Positions 37,928 to 49,600 of a stretch of 64,000 nucleotides of DNA are shown piece after piece. The DNA is from Eurosta solidaginis. Taxonomy: Eukaryota > Arthropoda > Insecta > Diptera > Tephritidae. The notes beneath the pieces were generated by a model. It had not been told where the DNA came from, made no database searches, and saw nothing but the letters and a program-made list of their open reading frames with translations. The stretch lies in NCBI RefSeq assembly GCF_040869045.1, contig NC_090320.1, positions 243,970,978 to 244,034,977 of the forward strand, given 5' to 3'. Every line of letters starts with the position of its first letter. Position 1 is the stretch's first letter. A program made the position numbers and the translations under genes.

Positions 37928-38450
37928 AGGCCGTGACACAATGACATTTTTCATATAGATGAGTTTAACACCAGCTTATGCATCCCAATAACATCGCCAC
38001 AATCAACCAAGATGTTGCGTTTGTAAATATGAAGGAACTTCAGACTTGGCAATTGAAGTTTATTACGCCTTACCCACTTACATAAAAAAAATTCCGCGAA
38101 GCGCTGTTATAAACATTCTCTCTATACAACAAAATACCTGCTAACATATTTTGCGTCGTAATCGATTGTTATATTGCAGTTTTTAATTGCGGAAAATGTT
38201 AGAAAATTTACCAACCATGCAGTGGAAAAAAATGATTTCACTTGCAAAGCGTGCCAACACCCTTAGCCAAAGCAAATGTGAAATTCTTCTTATGGTTTGC
38301 TTGGAACAAAATTTGGGATATGGCTACTTTTCAATATCAGATAGCGCCAGTGTCGCGCATTCTACCGTTCTCCATAAAAATACGTGCAATCTACTCATAA
38401 TGCATAACCATGTGTTAAACTCATCTATATGAAAAACTGCTTATGTGTCG
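37928..38450. mobile_element. MITE with TIR of about 50 bp
   Basis: The left arm has TTTTTCATATAGATGAGTTT then TTATGCAT; the right arm (reverse) has the same words at about 38390-38440. The 81-residue frame inside (from 38187) has no recognisable domain. Confidence 0.6.
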
Positions 38451-38626
38451 GAGCTGTTACTGACGACGATAACGATTTTATTATAGCGACATGGAAATCA
38501 TAAAATATCGCATGGGGATTCGAATTTGCATGCTTTTTATTTTACGCAGTTTTTTATCCGCTTGTAAAACAAAGTATTAGTTAATTTTACAAAATTAAAA
38601 AAATATATATATATTAAATAAATAAT

Positions 38627-38631
38627 AAAAA
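38627..38631 (-). terminator. Pol III T-run terminator of tRNA-Gly
   Basis: Five Ts on the minus strand, ten bases after the tRNA 3' end. Confidence 0.8.
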
Positions 38632-38641
38632 GAGTGTATAC

Positions 38642-38712
38642 TGCATCGGCCGGGAATCGAACCCGGGCCGCCCGCGTGGCAGGCGAGCATTCTACCACTG
38701 AACCACCGATGC
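38642..38712 (-). tRNA. tRNA-Gly: tRNA-Gly(GCC)
   Basis: The minus strand reads GCATCGGTGGTTCAGTGGTA at the 5' end and ends GGTTCGATTCCCGGCCGATG plus CA; 71 nt. The acceptor stem GCATCGG/CCGATGC pairs perfectly, and the D-arm, the anticodon GCC (38678-38680) and the T-arm CCGGG-TTCGATT-CCCGG are intact. A- and B-box sequences are canonical. A T5 pol III terminator follows on the minus strand (38627-38631). It decodes GGC/GGT codons. No intron. Confidence 0.97.
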
Positions 38713-39097
38713 CTACAAATAACTTTCTTCCAACGGTATACTTAACACTTGAAGGCATATTGACAGCAGCCAGCAGTGTTTATGTTTGTATGTGTGTTTC
38801 ATATTAGTAACAGTTTGATAGCCAGTGATATCTTTGAGTGTCAATGTGCTTGTTGGAAAACCACACAATCCCAACAGTAATAAAAGGGTGATTCCAGTAA
38901 GGGCACCTCTAACATTATAAGCTCTAGCGCGGTATCCACATCGCACATAGGTAGATTTTAGACATTTAGGCGGCCATAATTGAATTTCTGAAAGTTGCCA
39001 CAATTACAAAAAAAGCACTCCCACAGGTTAAGAGTAGACAGGGGAACAATAATTCTACCCCTTCCCATCCATCCAATAATTTTTAGAAGTTATAAAT

Positions 39098-41435
39098 TCA
39101 CAAGGAACCTATTTTATTTAGGATGTCAAAAAAAATTTTGCTCGATGACAGCAGGTACTTCGTTCTGTCCTCATTCACCATCAAACCCATCTTTGCCGCT
39201 TCTTTTTCCAGTTTGGAGTAAGCAGAACTAACAGCGCGGGTGTTTAGGCCGATAATATCAATGTCATCAGCATATGCCACTAATTGCACGCTTTTACAGA
39301 ATATTGTTCCAATGCGGTTCTGCAGCTAGTATAATTTTCTCCAGCCTCAAATTAAAGAAATCGAACGATAGGGGGTCACCCTGTCTGAAACCTCGTTTAG
39401 TTTCGAACGGCTCGGAGAGGTCCTTCAGAATTCTGTCTGAGCTGATGGTGTTGCTCAACGTCATTTCGCACAGCCGTATAAGTTTTGCGGGGAAACCAAT
39501 TTCCTTTTCGTGCTGTCGAAGGCGGATTTAAAGTCGACGAAGAGGTGATGTGTGTCGATTCGCTTTTCACGGGTTTTTTCCAAGATTTGGCGCATTGTGA
39601 AAATCTGGTCGATGTTAGATTTACCAGGTCTGAAGCCGCACTGATAAGGTCCAATCAGCCGTTTCACGGTGGGCTTCAATCCTTCGCACAATACACTTGA
39701 AATGACCTTATATGCGATATTAAGACGGCTTATTCCACGATAGTTGGTGCATTTTGCAGTATCCCTCTTCTTGTAGACTGGGCAAAGAAAACATAGATTC
39801 CAATCGTCGGGAATGCACTCGTCCGCCCATATTTTGCTGCATGCGCCTTACCAACTCCTCGCGGCCGTACTTGAATAGCTCCGCAGGCAATCCATCAGCG
39901 CAGGCAATCCAACGCCATCGGGCGTTATACCTGGTGGCTAGCAGCTCAAGCTCTTCGCACTCACGCCTTTCTGCTTCTGCTTTTTTCTTCCTGAAAGGGC
40001 GCCTCGCTTCCCTTTTCGACTCACGATAGCGTTCACACACTCCTCTTGTTGCGCTCGCTTTTAACGTAGCCCTGTAGGCAGCGTCTTTTCCTTCGGTTGC
40101 AACGCGGTATTCTTCACCGTATCAGTTGTTTTTTCGTGGGCGCCGCCGGTAACCAATTTTTTCCTCGGCGGCAGTACGAAGTGCTTTGGAGATATGCTCC
40201 CACTGCTCCTGTATTCCTTCAGGCTGCGTTGTCCTCTTAGAGAGCAGGTGTGAGAGTCGAGTTGCGAAATCATTGCAACGAGATAATGGTCCGAGTCGAT
40301 GTTAGGTCCTCGGATCGTGCGCACATCTAAAACACTGGAGGCATGCCGTCCGTCTATCACAACGTGATCGATCTGATTGCGAGTATTTCGATCAGGAGAC
40401 AGCCATGTAGCTTGATATATCATTTTATGCATGAACCTCGTGCTGGATATGACCATGTTTCGAGCACCGGCAAAGTCAATCAGCCTCAGTCCGTTAGGAG
40501 AAGTTTCATTGTGTAGGCTGAACTTTCCGACTGTAGGGACAAAAACACCTTCTTTGCCCACCCTGACATTAAAGTCGCCAAGCACAACTTTTATATCATG
40601 ACGGGGGCAGCGCTCGTATGTGCGTTCAAATTGTTCATAAAAAGTGTCTTTCACCTCATCGTCTTTCTCCTCTGTCGGCGCATGGGCGCAGATGAATGAT
40701 ATATTAAAAAATGTTGCTTTTATTCGGATAGCGGCGGGACGCTCGTCCACAGGCCTGAACGCCAGAACTTGGCGACAAAGTCTCTCTCACCACGAATCCA
40801 ACGCCGAAATTGCGCTTATTCGTATGGCCACTTCAATAAATGTCACAATTTTTGATCTTCTTTCTTCCTTGTTTCCAGTCGGGCATCTACACCAATCCCA
40901 TTCCATGAGCGGACGTTCCAGGTGCATGCCCTCAATTCATTGGCCTTCAAACGTTTGCCATGGTCTTCATCAATAGAGAGTGTATTTATGCGAGGCTTGT
41001 TGGTATATTTCATTGGAGTATGGTTTTACGTGGCGGGTCCCAAGCCCAGCTCACAACCCGCTTAGCGGGGGTGAAAAAATTACTTGCACATTTATATAGC
41101 AAGCCGCTTGCTCCAAGACAGACGCCCGCTTGCAGCCGCATCTAGAGGCGTACAGGCGCTGCCGATGAGATCGCCGCGGCTAGCCCTTAAACCGATTATG
41201 TCAGAGCGGCCTGGCCAGGTTGTCGCCTTCTCACATTAGCTCACATCCGTTAAGCGGCTACCCAGAGGATACTTGGCCCCAAGCGACCGGCAGTAGTGAG
41301 CTGCTTGAACCGCATGCAAAATAATCGCTCTGGCCATTCCCAGGTGAATGGCGGTCAGAAGCTTTCCCCACTTTCGTGGACTTCTTACACACGGCTCCAC
41401 CCTCCAAGAGCTGCAAAAGAATCGATATAAATATC
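39098..41435 (-). pseudogene. LINE with AP-endonuclease and RT domains, degraded
   Basis: Minus strand, 5' to 3': a GC-richer leader (41435-40980); an AP-type endonuclease frame (40750-40061) with FNISFICAHAPTEEKDDEV, VVLGDFNVRVGKEG, RNQIDHVVIDGR and NIDSDHYLVA; a linker with internal deletion joining ARWRWIACADGLPAELFK (about 39900); RT motif PYQCGFRPGKSNIDQIF and HHLFVDFKSAFDS (39690-39530); and the RT active site LVAYADDIDIIGLN (39290-39240). It ends near 39098, before the thumb. Frameshifts and deletions make it non-coding. The clade (RTE-like or I-like) cannot be fixed by eye. Confidence 0.85.
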
Positions 41436-41691
41436 GATACATCGAGTACTAGGTGCGATTATCGATGTTTTTTCTAAATATCGATAAATAAATGTATTCC
41501 CATTACTTATTCCTTTTTCTAGCGCCAGCGTGTAAATCTTGGTAAGACAAATAAAACCTGAATAAATCAAATTAAATACATTATGTCAGATTTGTGTTTA
41601 TTTTATATGAATACCTAACAAGCTGGTGGCTCTGAATATTTAAAAATTCCTACAAAAGTTCAATGTGAAAGGTGCGTTATTTTTTTCATAT
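41436..41691. other. ATCGATA-rich spacer
   Basis: Several TATCGATA/ATCGAT words at 41410-41490, next to GAGCTGCAAAAG. A similar inverted group is at 44240-44330. Confidence 0.35.
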
Positions 41692-43225
41692 TGTAACGAA
41701 TTTCGGCGAATTCCGCCTATTTGCAACCTTCTACTAACGTTCGCATCGCTAAATTGTTGAATAAATAACTCCAATATCCGATAATGCAAAATGGTCTTTA
41801 TTAGAATACTTTCAAAATACTTCACAATAACACTTATACTTCGCAACCAATAGCGTGCTTAAATAAAACTGATTAGTCGTGCCTCAGCTTGTGCTGCTTT
41901 TATACTCTCGGTTTCCTCGTTCACCCATTTCTCCTAAGGTCTAGTAATTTCGGGCACTTGATGCTTGTTTACCAGCTATATACACGTATATTTGTAATTT
42001 GTATTCATATGCGTGTGTATATGTGAGCTCATATTCTACCACAGTATGAAATTTGTATTTAATATTAAGCACGGTAAATTACCAACATACTTCAGCGAAA
42101 AGCTTATATATGTATGTAAATGATGCACATTCATACGTAATCAGAGAAAACAATAATTTTAGATTACCCCTTTTCAAAACAGAAGTGGACAAGCCAAATA
42201 TATTTTATAAGGGCATGAAATATTTCAATGAACTTCCTAATCACATAAAAAATAGTAATAACTTCAATACTTAAAAAAAAAAGTTTATCGGAGCATTGTA
42301 AAACCCTTCCAATAAGATAAAGTTTTTTTCTTTTATTTTTTTACATGATATACCGATAATGGAGCACGAAAAGGGAATGGTAATATTGGTAGCAGCAAAA
42401 TACAATGCACCCGGCCCTAAGGAAAAGAAAATCAGTCGCCACCTGTAACTCCAGACAGTTCCAACAACTAATTTCGCTGGAATTCGGTATTTTCAGCCTA
42501 TATTTACTGTTGCTGAACGGAATCACTCGCATTCCGACAGCATTAATATAACAATAAAATTATATGATGTGTAACAAAAATAAGGTCAAACAAAAGTTGG
42601 AGCAGGGGGATTGAAAACACGTCCTTTGCAACCTCCCATTATATTTTGAGCTGTGCTGATCGGAATCTTCATGCATTCCGACAGCGTCTTTACTAAACAA
42701 AGTTGAGGGGTGATTGGGTACACATTATTTTCAATTTCCAACATCCAAAGGCATGCTTAGCTATGTTGATCGGAGATCAATACATTCCGACAGCTTAAAA
42801 TACAAATATAATCGAAAAATATAAGTTCCAAATTTTGTTGCCTTAAGCTGGGAGCACTGGAGGATTGGAAACGCGTCGTTTCCAACCTTCCTTAAATGAC
42901 TGGGTCCCAGACTCGTCCGTTTATCACGCCAGTAAATATGCTGATCGGAATCACATGGCATTCCAACAGCATATTCAATAGAAATAAGTGATATAATAAT
43001 GAATTGTACTTAGTAGTTTAAGTTTTAGCCCTAAACAGCGGTAATAATAAATAAATTAAATTAAATTAAATAAACTACTTTTGCTGATGATGACATGTGT
43101 TTGTGAGTATCTCTCTGTTGCCTTGTATGAATGTGTGTAGATGATGATTGATTTGTTTATGTACATACTGCTTAGTATCGGCTTAGTGGTGGTAGTATCG
43201 CTTAGTGATACTAATATTCGTCACA
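41692..43225 (+). mobile_element. Solo LTR interrupted by a LINE insertion
   Basis: 41692-42029 matches the left two thirds and 43075-43225 the right third of the LTR at 32629-33130; tips TGTAACGAAT and ATTCGTCACA. The gap is filled by 42030-43074. Confidence 0.75.
42030..43074 (+). mobile_element. 5'-truncated LINE with structured 3' UTR
   Basis: The first 245 bp encode a RT C-terminus (FKTEVDKPNIFYKGMKYFNE, then LPNHIKN), stop near 42273. The 3' UTR of about 800 bp carries four hairpin units (42512-42541, 42655-42685, 42765-42794, 42940-42970) with GCTG/CAGC and CGGAAT/ATTCCG stems. It ends in an AAATTAAATTAAATTAAAT tail. Confidence 0.7.
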
Positions 43226-43703
43226 ATCGTATATACACATATATACATGTATTCGTATATGTACATAGATATACACACAACAGAAGACATCATTGAGTTG
43301 GAAGACGAAAATTGTGTTGCCAAAAAGCTACGAAGTACAAAGTCAAGCATTTGGATCCATTTTGACAAAATCAGTAATACTTTTGCAATATGCCCCTATT
43401 ACAAAAAATATTAATAAAACTAGTGGTAGGTCCAATTTGTTTCAAAACCAAAACGGTTGCATACAACTGCAAATTTAGATTCACATAGCTCGCCAAATAA
43501 GATTGATTTTTATATGAAAAAAAAAAAAATAAATATGAAGATCCATCATCACGCAAAAAGGCTTTTCACATCACCCTACTAGGGTTTAGTCACGCAGACG
43601 TTCGACCCATAGTGGATGACAAAGGGTGTTATAACTTTGTATATACCCTCGTTTCACTGTGCAGAATGTGTTTTATGATCGTTTCGAAGTTATGAAGACA
43701 ATA
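43226..43703. other. No feature recognised
   Basis: Poly-A stretch near 43519; no repeat tip or gene. Confidence 0.4.
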
Positions 43704-44124
43704 GGGGGACTCATGTAACCGTATAAATTCCTTATAAAGTGTGTAAACGTATAAATTTATCTAGTGCGTAAACGAGCTGTCAAATTTTGTATGAAAAATC
43801 ATTTACACAATTTGTATAAATTTACGCGCACATTTCATTGTGTAAACGCGGTAAACTCAAAGGAATGCAACCTTGCAGACATTACAGCCGGCATTTTCAT
43901 CAGAAATCTCCAACATCAGCAAGTAAAGGCGTTTTAGTTTTGATTTTTCACTTAATCTTGGTATTTTTAAATTTATATAACAATCAAAAAAATTTGTTTG
44001 GCAATAATACAGCTGAAAAACAATCAAGTTTATCAAGAGTATTACTAAGTGCGTTCATATAACCGCGTGTGTAAATGAATATAATTTTACACCTTATAAG
44101 TTTATATGCTATCATGAGTCCCCC
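43704..44124. mobile_element. TA-flanked MITE, 421 bp
   Basis: The tips GGGGGACTCATG and CATGAGTCCCCC are perfect inverses bordered by TA on both sides; the arms continue with TATAAATTCCTTATAAAGTG and its mirror. The 74-residue frame inside has no known domain. Confidence 0.78.
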
Positions 44125-44130
44125 TAATAT

Positions 44131-44132
<2 letters not shown>

Positions 44133-44164
<32 letters not shown>
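44133..44164. repeat. (TA)n microsatellite
   Basis: About 15 uninterrupted TA dinucleotides. Confidence 0.95.
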
Positions 44165-44170
<6 letters not shown>

Positions 44171-44397
44171 CATAAATGTCTGATATATACCTGATATTAC
44201 TTTTAAATTGAGTAAGCGCTTTTCACTATAAAAAAAATTCGATATATATCGCGATATATCGATACCATCCCTCTTAAATATCGCAAATATCGAGTAAGCC
44301 GAATATCGTTACTTTTGCAGCTCTAGCTCTGGATACCGCGCTTTTACGAAAACGCTAAGACATTTTTTTATATATCTTGTGGACCAAGTTTCAAACT

Positions 44398-44910
44398 TTT
44401 TATACCCAGGTGTACTTGTACACAGGGTATTATAACTTTGATTGGATAACGGATATTAATCATAAATCAAAAATCGTTAAAACCTATCGTAACAAAATTC
44501 GGCAGAGAGGTTGCCTTTACTATAAGGAATGCTTTGAAGAAAAATTAACGAAATCGGTTAAGGCCACGCCCACTTTTATATAAAAGATTATTAAAAGGGT
44601 CGTGGACGACTAAAATAGGCTATATCTTTTCAATAACTTTATATCAATGGTATTTCATTTCCCCAAGTGGATTTATAACAATAAAAAAAAAAATGAGCGT
44701 GGCACCGCCTCTTTTATGGCTAAGAAATTTTCTATGTTTCGGGAGCCATAACTCGAAGAAAATTAGTTCTTAATAGAACCACATGTATATGTATTATTGC
44801 GTAGCCTTGTAACACTATTAAGCACACAAAACAAAGAACAACAGCATTTCAAGTGTACAGCTGGGTATGTAATGTTCGGTTTCACCCGAACTTAGACATC
44901 CTTACTTGTT
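44398..44910 (+). mobile_element. CGTGGC-type dispersed element, short complete relative
   Basis: Begins TATACCCAGGTGTACTTGTA, contains GGCCACGCCCACTTTTATAT and GAGCGTGGCACCGCCTC, and ends GTTCGGTTTCACCCGAACTT ... CTTACTTGTT, the same terminus as 30268-30310. About 510 bp without the tandem array. Confidence 0.65.
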
Positions 44911-46217
44911 TTATTTGTAAATACAGTGTCATTCATAAGTACATATTGGGGAAGGGAATTTTCGCAATTTGCACCAAGTTTTGCTTTAGTAAAAGTAATT
45001 TCACACTTACATCAAAACAGCGATCAACTCAAAAAATCGCAATGTTCAGAAAAAGCGAAACAATTACTGCCTCTCCTCACCATATGTCGCAAATGCAATT
45101 TTTTTTACATGGCCTTTTTTCGCTGGTTGCTCGAGGTGTTAGCAAATGGACTATACATTTGGGTAGGTATTAAATTGGCAAGCCCGGAGGTAGCATATCT
45201 TTGAAATTTCAAATTTTTGAGTTTGCTCCCTATTAATCAGGGTCTGAATGCATTAAATTAATATTTATAAATGATCATCATATATATTATTTCTAATTGC
45301 TGTTTTTATGTACGGGTCCCTTCTTCGCTCTTATTTGGAATCCAAATCTATAAATAAAGTTTTGGCTGTAAAGATGGAAATTCGGGCTATTAGCGAGCTT
45401 TGAGCAATTTTGGTCGTAGTGCTTCTGTTCAGTTATATTTTATTAAAATAATTTGTTAAAAATAAACGATTGTGAGCACTAGTGCATATTTATTCATAGA
45501 AAATAAAAGGGTGGTTCTATTGGTCTAGGAAGAAAATATTCCATGTTTTCTAGACGAATGTCTTCTTCAGTTAGTAGCTTATTTGTAAGTTATCGAAATT
45601 TTATATCTGGCTAGTTTTCGTGTATTCAAAACAGATTTTTACAATTTCCTCTACAAAATATTCACATTATCGATTTAACCGGGTGTTGGTGGAAACGAAA
45701 ATGTTAAATGAAGCTATCCCCCTGGTAAAGTCTAACTTTACTGGAGATGTCGAAAACGGCCTTTACATAAAAAATATCCTTTCGACCTGATCCTGCATAT
45801 GTTATGCATTCAAAAAGTTTATAAAACCGATACGCACAGAAATTGTTTTTGTTTTTAATAAAAAAATTAAGTTGCAACGTTCTTGACATATTTATAAATT
45901 AGGGTAAAGAAAACGTAGAGAGCGTAGAAAACCTTACACAGATATACATATTTCTCTTGTCGTGTGGAAAACTTCTAAAGTAAAATGGAAAACCTTCTAC
46001 GGTATCTGGAGAGATACAAAAATGATCGAGCATGTCAGAAAAAGAATTTGCAACAGGCTTTAGTCTTACTTCTTACTTCCGAAGAAACAGAAAATTCCCT
46101 ATTAAAAAACTAAAGGAATTGTTAAGAAATGTTTTCTATAAAATTTTCGTTAAGCAGCATTCAGGTCATTCATTTCCTCTACTTAAGAAACATTGATTTT
46201 ATAATTCGGTAATTTTC
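44911..46217. other. Intergenic, no supported gene
   Basis: Overlapping 92- and 106-codon plus frames at 44853-45204 have no recognisable domain and sit in AT-rich DNA. Confidence 0.4.
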
Positions 46218-46292
46218 AAGAGCAATTTGGAAGAGAAGCTCGGCCTCAAAGCTCTTCGGAGGTTATCGCGCCTTTCATTGATTTTTTTTTTT
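46218..46292 (+). mobile_element. SINE 3' fragment
   Basis: ATTTGGAAGAGAAGCTCGGC to TTCGGAGGTTATCGCGCC and a T-run, the tail of the 17994-18361 family. Confidence 0.75.
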
Positions 46293-46474
46293 AATCTTCA
46301 AGAATGTCGTATTCATGATAAAATGAATATTCAAGTCTTCTCAGTATTAAATATACTGTCAAGAAGGATTTTGATTGGACCTTGTCCGTTTGTTGAGCAA
46401 AAATCTATAAATTAAGAAGCCTAAATATCGACTGCTGAGTGGAATAAAACTATATCTCGGCTACCGTTACGAAA

Positions 46475-46586
46475 ACGCTCTATCTCATAAAACGTTTGAA
46501 TAACGCCCTATTTCAGATTTTTTTTCGAAAACGCCCTATCTCAGAATTCTGTTGAAGAACACCCTATCTGAGCTCAAATTAAATAC
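46475..46586. repeat. 28-bp tandem repeat, four diverged units
   Basis: ACGCTCTATCTCAT, ACGCCCTATTTCAG, ACGCCCTATCTCAG and ACACCCTATCTGAG start at 46475, 46503, 46531 and 46559, an exact 28-bp period. An inverted unit (TTCTGAGATAGAGAG) follows near 46610. Confidence 0.7.
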
Positions 46587-47020
46587 ATTTTGACATGTTT
46601 ATGAAAACAATTCTGAGATAGAGAGTTTTTGAAACAACTTTTTCGAGCTAACAACTTTAAACAGAATTCGGTCGTCACAGATTTCCAAGTTCTGCTCAAT
46701 GTAACACGATCCCGATGCTGTAAATTAGAAATTTCGGGACATCGAAAAAGGTACGCGATATCGAGATTGAATACCCTAATATCCATATATGCTTATTGTT
46801 GTATTACGGTTACTATCTTCCCCCAGTTTTTGCATGTGTATCTATCTACAATTTTTTCTAACACTTTTCTATGTTTCATTAGCGCGAGAGTAGTGGTGCG
46901 TGTGCATCTTAGCATGCAGCCTAGTAAGAATGTTTGTTGTCGTGCTTCCGAAACACCAGCAAAAAAAAAAGAAGGCACACACGACAGACGCACACAGGTG
47001 GTAAGCAATGGATATGTGAA
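46587..47020. other. No supported gene
   Basis: A long plus frame here (to 47066) has no recognisable domain and runs into the LTR. Confidence 0.4.
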
Positions 47021-47534
47021 TGTAACGAATTTAGTGAAATTCCACTTATTCCAAACCTTCTGCTAACGTTCGAATCGCTAAATTGTCGATTAAATCACTC
47101 CAATATTTAGTATTGCAAACTGGACTTTATTAAGATTAGTTTGAAACTAGTACTTCACAATTATACTTCACAAGCAATAGCATGTTTAAATCAAAACTGA
47201 TTAGTCATGCCTCAGCTTGTGCTGCTTTTATACTCTCTGTTTTCTCGTTCATCCATTTCTACTAAGGTCTAGTTATTTCGCGAAACTGTATTCCAGAACA
47301 ATTGTATCTCTTGCTTGGTTATTAACTATATACCTGTATATTTGTAGTTTATGTCTGTCTTATAGCCATATGAGGGTGTATGCGTGAGTACTACTTCGGC
47401 TGATGACTTCATCTGTGCGTGGGTTATCTCTTCGTTGCCTTGTATGTATGTGGGTAAATGATTAATGTGTTTATTCGCTTGCTTTAATGTTTTTGTTGTT
47501 GTGCATTTATTTAGTGATGTGAAAGTTCGCCACA
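47021..47534 (+). mobile_element. Solo LTR, 514 bp
   Basis: TGTAACGAATTTAGTGAAAT to GTTCGCCACA; shares CATGCCTCAGCTTGTGCTGC with the other copies. Confidence 0.72.
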
Positions 47535-48284
47535 GCATGTTATTGGGACTAGTTTAGGTAACAAAGATCTCTTCTTCATCTTCCTCAGAGGATCTTAACT
47601 GTCTTAAATTTGCGCTTAATCAACAGAACTTGTGTCGCGACTGCTAAGGTCAACAATATCACCTTTCTATTGAGGAGGTGCCAAAAATCTTCCCGCGAAC
47701 TTCATCTTTTCATAGACGATTTGGGTGCACAGTCATCTCTTCGAGATAATCAGCTGCAAAATAAAACACAAGATAAACCAAGTCTTTCTGTATTTTTCTT
47801 TTCTACCTAGTGGATGCCTCCCTTTTGTTTTGCTGCTACCGGAAGGTATCGATAGGATTCTTCTTGCTATTTATTAGGAACGATATGTGGTTTCTGTATA
47901 ATGTTCGTGCATGTCATCTCTTGTGGCACTTGCGGTTGGCCACACGAAAAAGTAAATCAAAGGCTAATCTACTACCAAGTAGGAGAAATCGGGTGGAGTA
48001 CTTCTACACTGAGCTTGTAGGCTAACATAATTCAAACTCTTAACGCTGGATCCCAATTCTTCACAGTTTCAAACTTGTATCTGTCAAAACTAATATGGGG
48101 TCAATACGGAACGCATTTTAATGACAAGTAATTCGCCTTGTTCTCCGGTGTGACAGTCCTTTGCCGAATATGAATCGACGTTGTCAAACCATTTAAGTCT
48201 GCCCTGCATATATTTCTATTTAAAAGTTTGCATTTAGGAGTGCCAATTAACATGAAAGAAATTGTAGGTTAGGTTTAACTGGAA
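47535..48284. other. No supported gene
   Basis: Short frames only. 48140-48190 has a short CAA-retroposon-like piece (CAGTCCTTTGCCGAATATGA). Confidence 0.35.
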
Positions 48285-48505
48285 TTTTAGTAAAAAGTTT
48301 TTTCAATTAAAAGAAAATTTTTCTAACGGGGTCGCCCCTCGGCAGTGTTAGGCAAGCACTCGGAGTGTACTTCTGCCATGAAAAGCTTTCTGTGAAAACT
48401 CAGCCTTGCAGATGCCGTTCGAAGTCGGCATAAAACAAGGTCCTGTCTCGCCAATTTGTAAGAAAAATTAAAAGGAGCAAATTGGAAGAGAAGCACTTTG
48501 GAGGA
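48285..48505 (+). mobile_element. SINE, head and tail missing
   Basis: GGGGTCGCCCCTCGGCAGTG, CATGAAAAGCTTTCTGTGAA and GAAGTCGGCATAAAACA follow the SINE order. It lacks the tRNA-like head and stops at GGAAGAGAAGC. Confidence 0.75.
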
Positions 48506-48539
48506 GCTATTTCTCGTACAGACGGGCTTCTATCGTTGG

Positions 48540-49600
48540 TACCTGTGAAAGTGTGGCAAGCGAGGTGCATGATCATGGACTCACTGCCAAGGCAACTCGA
48601 GCATCTTTGCAAATTCTGCGCATATGCGGATGCCTCCTCTTATTAGTAGAGGGTGATTCTCGCGCCAGCGTATGGTACCGAATGGTTATGACTGCTCATG
48701 GTCTGAGGCGCGTGCTGAGCATACAGAAGTGCATAATGCTCCCATGCTTGCCCTTGTGTCTTACCGTGTCAACGGATGCCATGCAGGTGCTTCTTGGTGC
48801 ACCCCCTCTCGACCTGATAGTGATACAGCTTGCTGTTTGATGGAAGTTCGGTTAGAGGGAAGTGGCAGGAGCGTTGGGACAATAGTCCCAACGGCAGGGT
48901 AACGTACGAATACATCCGGGACGTTTCGTGTGTGGCAGAAAGTCTAGATTTCAGATTTAATCTGAGTCCGGGCTTTCTGCTCACGGGTTATGGTCCTCTT
49001 AATGCATTTCTGCATAAGAGGAACTTGAGCGAATCGGAAGGGGTGTGTATGTGGTGCACTGAGTGAGGACTGGGTGCATGTGTTGTTTGAGTGTCCGGAG
49101 TAGTCGGACATCAGGGATATGAGCAGTTGTGGAATTACTTTTGAAGGGGAAAGGGTGGGTGTGAGTAGGGCGCTCTCTACTAGTCGGACTATTGATTTGC
49201 CCAATAGGTATGCTTTGGAGGTGTTTAGACGGAGGAGACGGCAGATCACCATCGGTGATCGTGGGAAGTAATTGTGTGCGTGTCCGTGAATGTGGGGGGT
49301 TTTAACCCCACCTCACGCCTAGGCGGCCGGTCCGGAGTAGGTGGATACTCAACAGCAAGTGACTTTGGCTGCGAAAGTCAGACCAAGACTCTAAAGTGGT
49401 ACCACGAGGAGCAGATAACCCGCGGAGCTTGCTCCGTTTCTGCTCATTTGAGGTAGGCCCCTATTGGGAGCATCGTGGTGTCTGTGGTTGTTATCCGAAT
49501 GCGGTAAGAGTTGGTTAGCTCGAATGTGGAATTGCATTGTATGAATGGAAGAGGTGGTAGATAGGCCTCCAACCCCGCCAAGGTGATGGTGTGTCAACTA
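48540..49600 (+). pseudogene. R1-type LINE, C-terminal relic
   Basis: Frames broken by shifts. One reads CLTVSTDAMQVLLGAPPLDL (48750-48815); another reads WQERWDNSPNGRVTYEYI (about 48862-48916), then GFLLTGYGPLNAFLHKRN and CMWCTE. This order (post-RNase H segment, W..RW, FLTGHG-like motif, Cys/His motif) is that of R1-clade LINEs. 3' flank follows to about 49600. Confidence 0.65.

Noticed and set aside
38187..38432. 81-residue ORF as a gene
   Set aside because: It lies wholly between the arms of a MITE and has no known domain.
38713..39003. 96-residue minus-strand ORF beside the tRNA
   Set aside because: Short hydrophobic stretch only; no homology signal and no start context of note.
44853..45204. 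Overlapping 106- and 92-residue ORFs
   Set aside because: No recognisable domain, AT-rich context, and two competing frames; cannot be supported as genes.
46629..47066. 145-residue plus-strand ORF
   Set aside because: Runs from unique DNA into a solo LTR; no domain, likely chance.
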